Origin: Candidatus Binatia bacterium
GTDB lineage: Bacteria > Desulfobacterota > Binatia > UBA12015
NCBI GenBank assembly: GCA_029243485.1
Contig: JAQWRY010000086.1
Location: 310,001-374,000 of the forward strand
Reading direction: 5' to 3'
Length of the DNA stretch: 64,000 nucleotides
Shown here: one piece after another, positions 63,394 through 64,000 of the stretch
How positions within the stretch are numbered: position 1 is the first letter of the stretch
Layout of the letters: the number at the start of each line of letters is the position of its first letter
Position numbers and translations under genes: made by a program
Notes under the pieces: generated by a model
Seen by the model: the letters and a program-made list of their open reading frames with translations, nothing else
What the model was told of the DNA's origin: nothing
Databases searched by the model: none

Positions 63394-64000
63394 TCAAGCC
63401 CGCCCTCGGGTGAGCTGTGCCTCGAGAGTTTCGAGAGTGGAGGCGAGGCCCGGATCGTTCTGAATTCGGCGTGCGACGCTCTCGGCCGCGTGCATGACGG
63501 TGGAATGGTGCCGCTTGCCGAAGTTCTCACCGATGACCGGAAACGAGGAACTCGTGAGTTTGCGACACAGGTACATCGCGCACTGACGCACGGGTGCGAT
63601 GTGCTGCGTGCGACGCTTCGAGTTCATCTCGATGAGGGTTACGCCGTAGTGCTCGCACACGAGCTTCTTGACCTCGTCGATCGTGAGTTCGCGCGGGCGG
63701 GAACGGAAGTGCGGCTTCAATACGTCTTGCGCAAACGCGACCGTGATCTCGCATCCTTGCAAGGATGCGCTCGCGTTGAGTCGCGTGAGTGCACCTTCGA
63801 GCTCGCGCACATTGTCGCCGATTGCACTGGCGATGAAGTTCGCGACATCGGGCGATAGTGCGAGACCGGCCGCCTCCGCCTTCTTCTGCGCGATCGCCGT
63901 TCGCGTTTCTATCTCAGGGGACTGGATGTCGGCCGTGAGACCGGACTCGAAGCGGTTCCGCAGGCGTTCTTCGAGTCCGGAAATGTCCTTCGGGAACTTG
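63394..64000 (-). CDS. dnaA: Chromosomal replication initiator DnaA, C-terminal part (5' end outside window)
   Basis: About 202 residues visible, ending TLEAQLTRGRA. They include the end of the AAA+ domain (LEERLRNRFESGLTADIQSPEIETRTAI, in parts, then DNVRELEGALTRL, the sensor 2 Arg region) and the whole DNA-binding domain IV (FRSRPRELTIDEVKKLVCEHYGV, in parts, RRTQHIAPVRQCAMYLCR). The signature that contacts DnaA boxes reads GKRHHSTVMHA where most proteins have GRDHSTV, so Asp is replaced by His. The rest of the gene lies beyond base 64000. It is followed by the candidate oriC and dnaN. Confidence 0.96.
   Translation of the reverse strand, partial: KFPKDISGLEERLRNRFESGLTADIQSPEIETRTAIAQKKAEAAGLALSPDVANFIASAIGDNVRELEGALTRLNASASLQGCEITVAFAQDVLKPHFRSRPRELTIDEVKKLVCEHYGVTLIEMNSKRRTQHIAPVRQCAMYLCRKLTSSSFPVIGENFGKRHHSTVMHAAESVARRIQNDPGLASTLETLEAQLTRGRA

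Overview
The window is 64 kb of gene-dense, high-G+C bacterial chromosome next to the replication origin. Family content points to a Deltaproteobacteria-like lineage (Myxococcota, Desulfobacterota or Binatota type). Evidence for this: a myxobacterial-style Cys-rich repeat on a PQQ-type propeller, a plant-type GshA, paired F-ATPase b'/b subunits with a signal-peptide-like leader on b, a bactofilin next to parAB, and a small 'GYCKQHY' zinc-finger protein with an AEAP-repeat tail. The taxon is inference. No rRNA, tRNA, CRISPR array, prophage or intact insertion sequence was seen.

Layout. 1-7.8 kb: a thiolase-like gene (minus, cut by the window edge), then a plus-strand run of ECF sigma factor, anti-sigma-like protein, Spy/CpxP-like protein, PQQ-propeller lipoprotein, rhomboid protease and YfhO-like membrane protein. 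7.8-18.7 kb: cell-wall and amino-sugar genes (D,D-carboxypeptidase, two L,D-transpeptidases, glmU, glmS) mixed with gshA, a flavin reductase, a BMP-type binding protein and a yjbQ remnant. 18.7-28 kb: a class III CoA-transferase, a RibBX-type riboflavin protein whose C-terminal domain lacks the GCHII zinc cysteines, a PagL-like deacylase, DsbD, a GNAT protein, an unrecognised HEXXH protein, gpsA, and a 114-bp inverted-repeat element between convergent genes.

28-44 kb is the conserved origin-proximal block on the plus strand: rpmH-rnpA-yidD-yidC-mnmE-mnmG-rsmG-parA-parB. It has two perfect parS sites (one inside mnmG, one just upstream of parA), then a 654-bp stretch without a gene, a bactofilin, and an F1-ATPase operon (b', b, delta, alpha, gamma, beta, epsilon; the a and c subunits are not here).

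44-56.8 kb is accessory: a sulfatase remnant, a single-module Clp-type ATPase with a RodZ-like HTH membrane protein, a TetR gene with an apparent frameshift behind an 18-bp palindrome and two acyl-CoA dehydrogenases, two small proteins, a YyaL/DUF255 thioredoxin-fold protein, a CoA-hydrolase/transferase-family protein, a 165-bp element with perfect 25-bp inverted ends, a FIST-domain protein with glyoxalase II, and a Dus enzyme. 56.9-64 kb holds gyrA, gyrB, dnaN and the end of dnaA, all on the minus strand. The dnaA-dnaN gap is AT-rich, carries a DnaA-trio-like run and degenerate DnaA boxes, and is the best oriC candidate.

How the parts work together: dnaA/dnaN/gyrase with the candidate oriC and ParABS cover origin firing and segregation, and the nearby bactofilin may anchor ParB-origin complexes as in myxobacteria. 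The yidC-mnmEG block and the ATP synthase are housekeeping. No single clearly new multi-gene system was found. The best leads are the HEXXH orphan, the two MITE-like elements, the Clp/RodZ-like pair, and several enzymes with altered catalytic residues.
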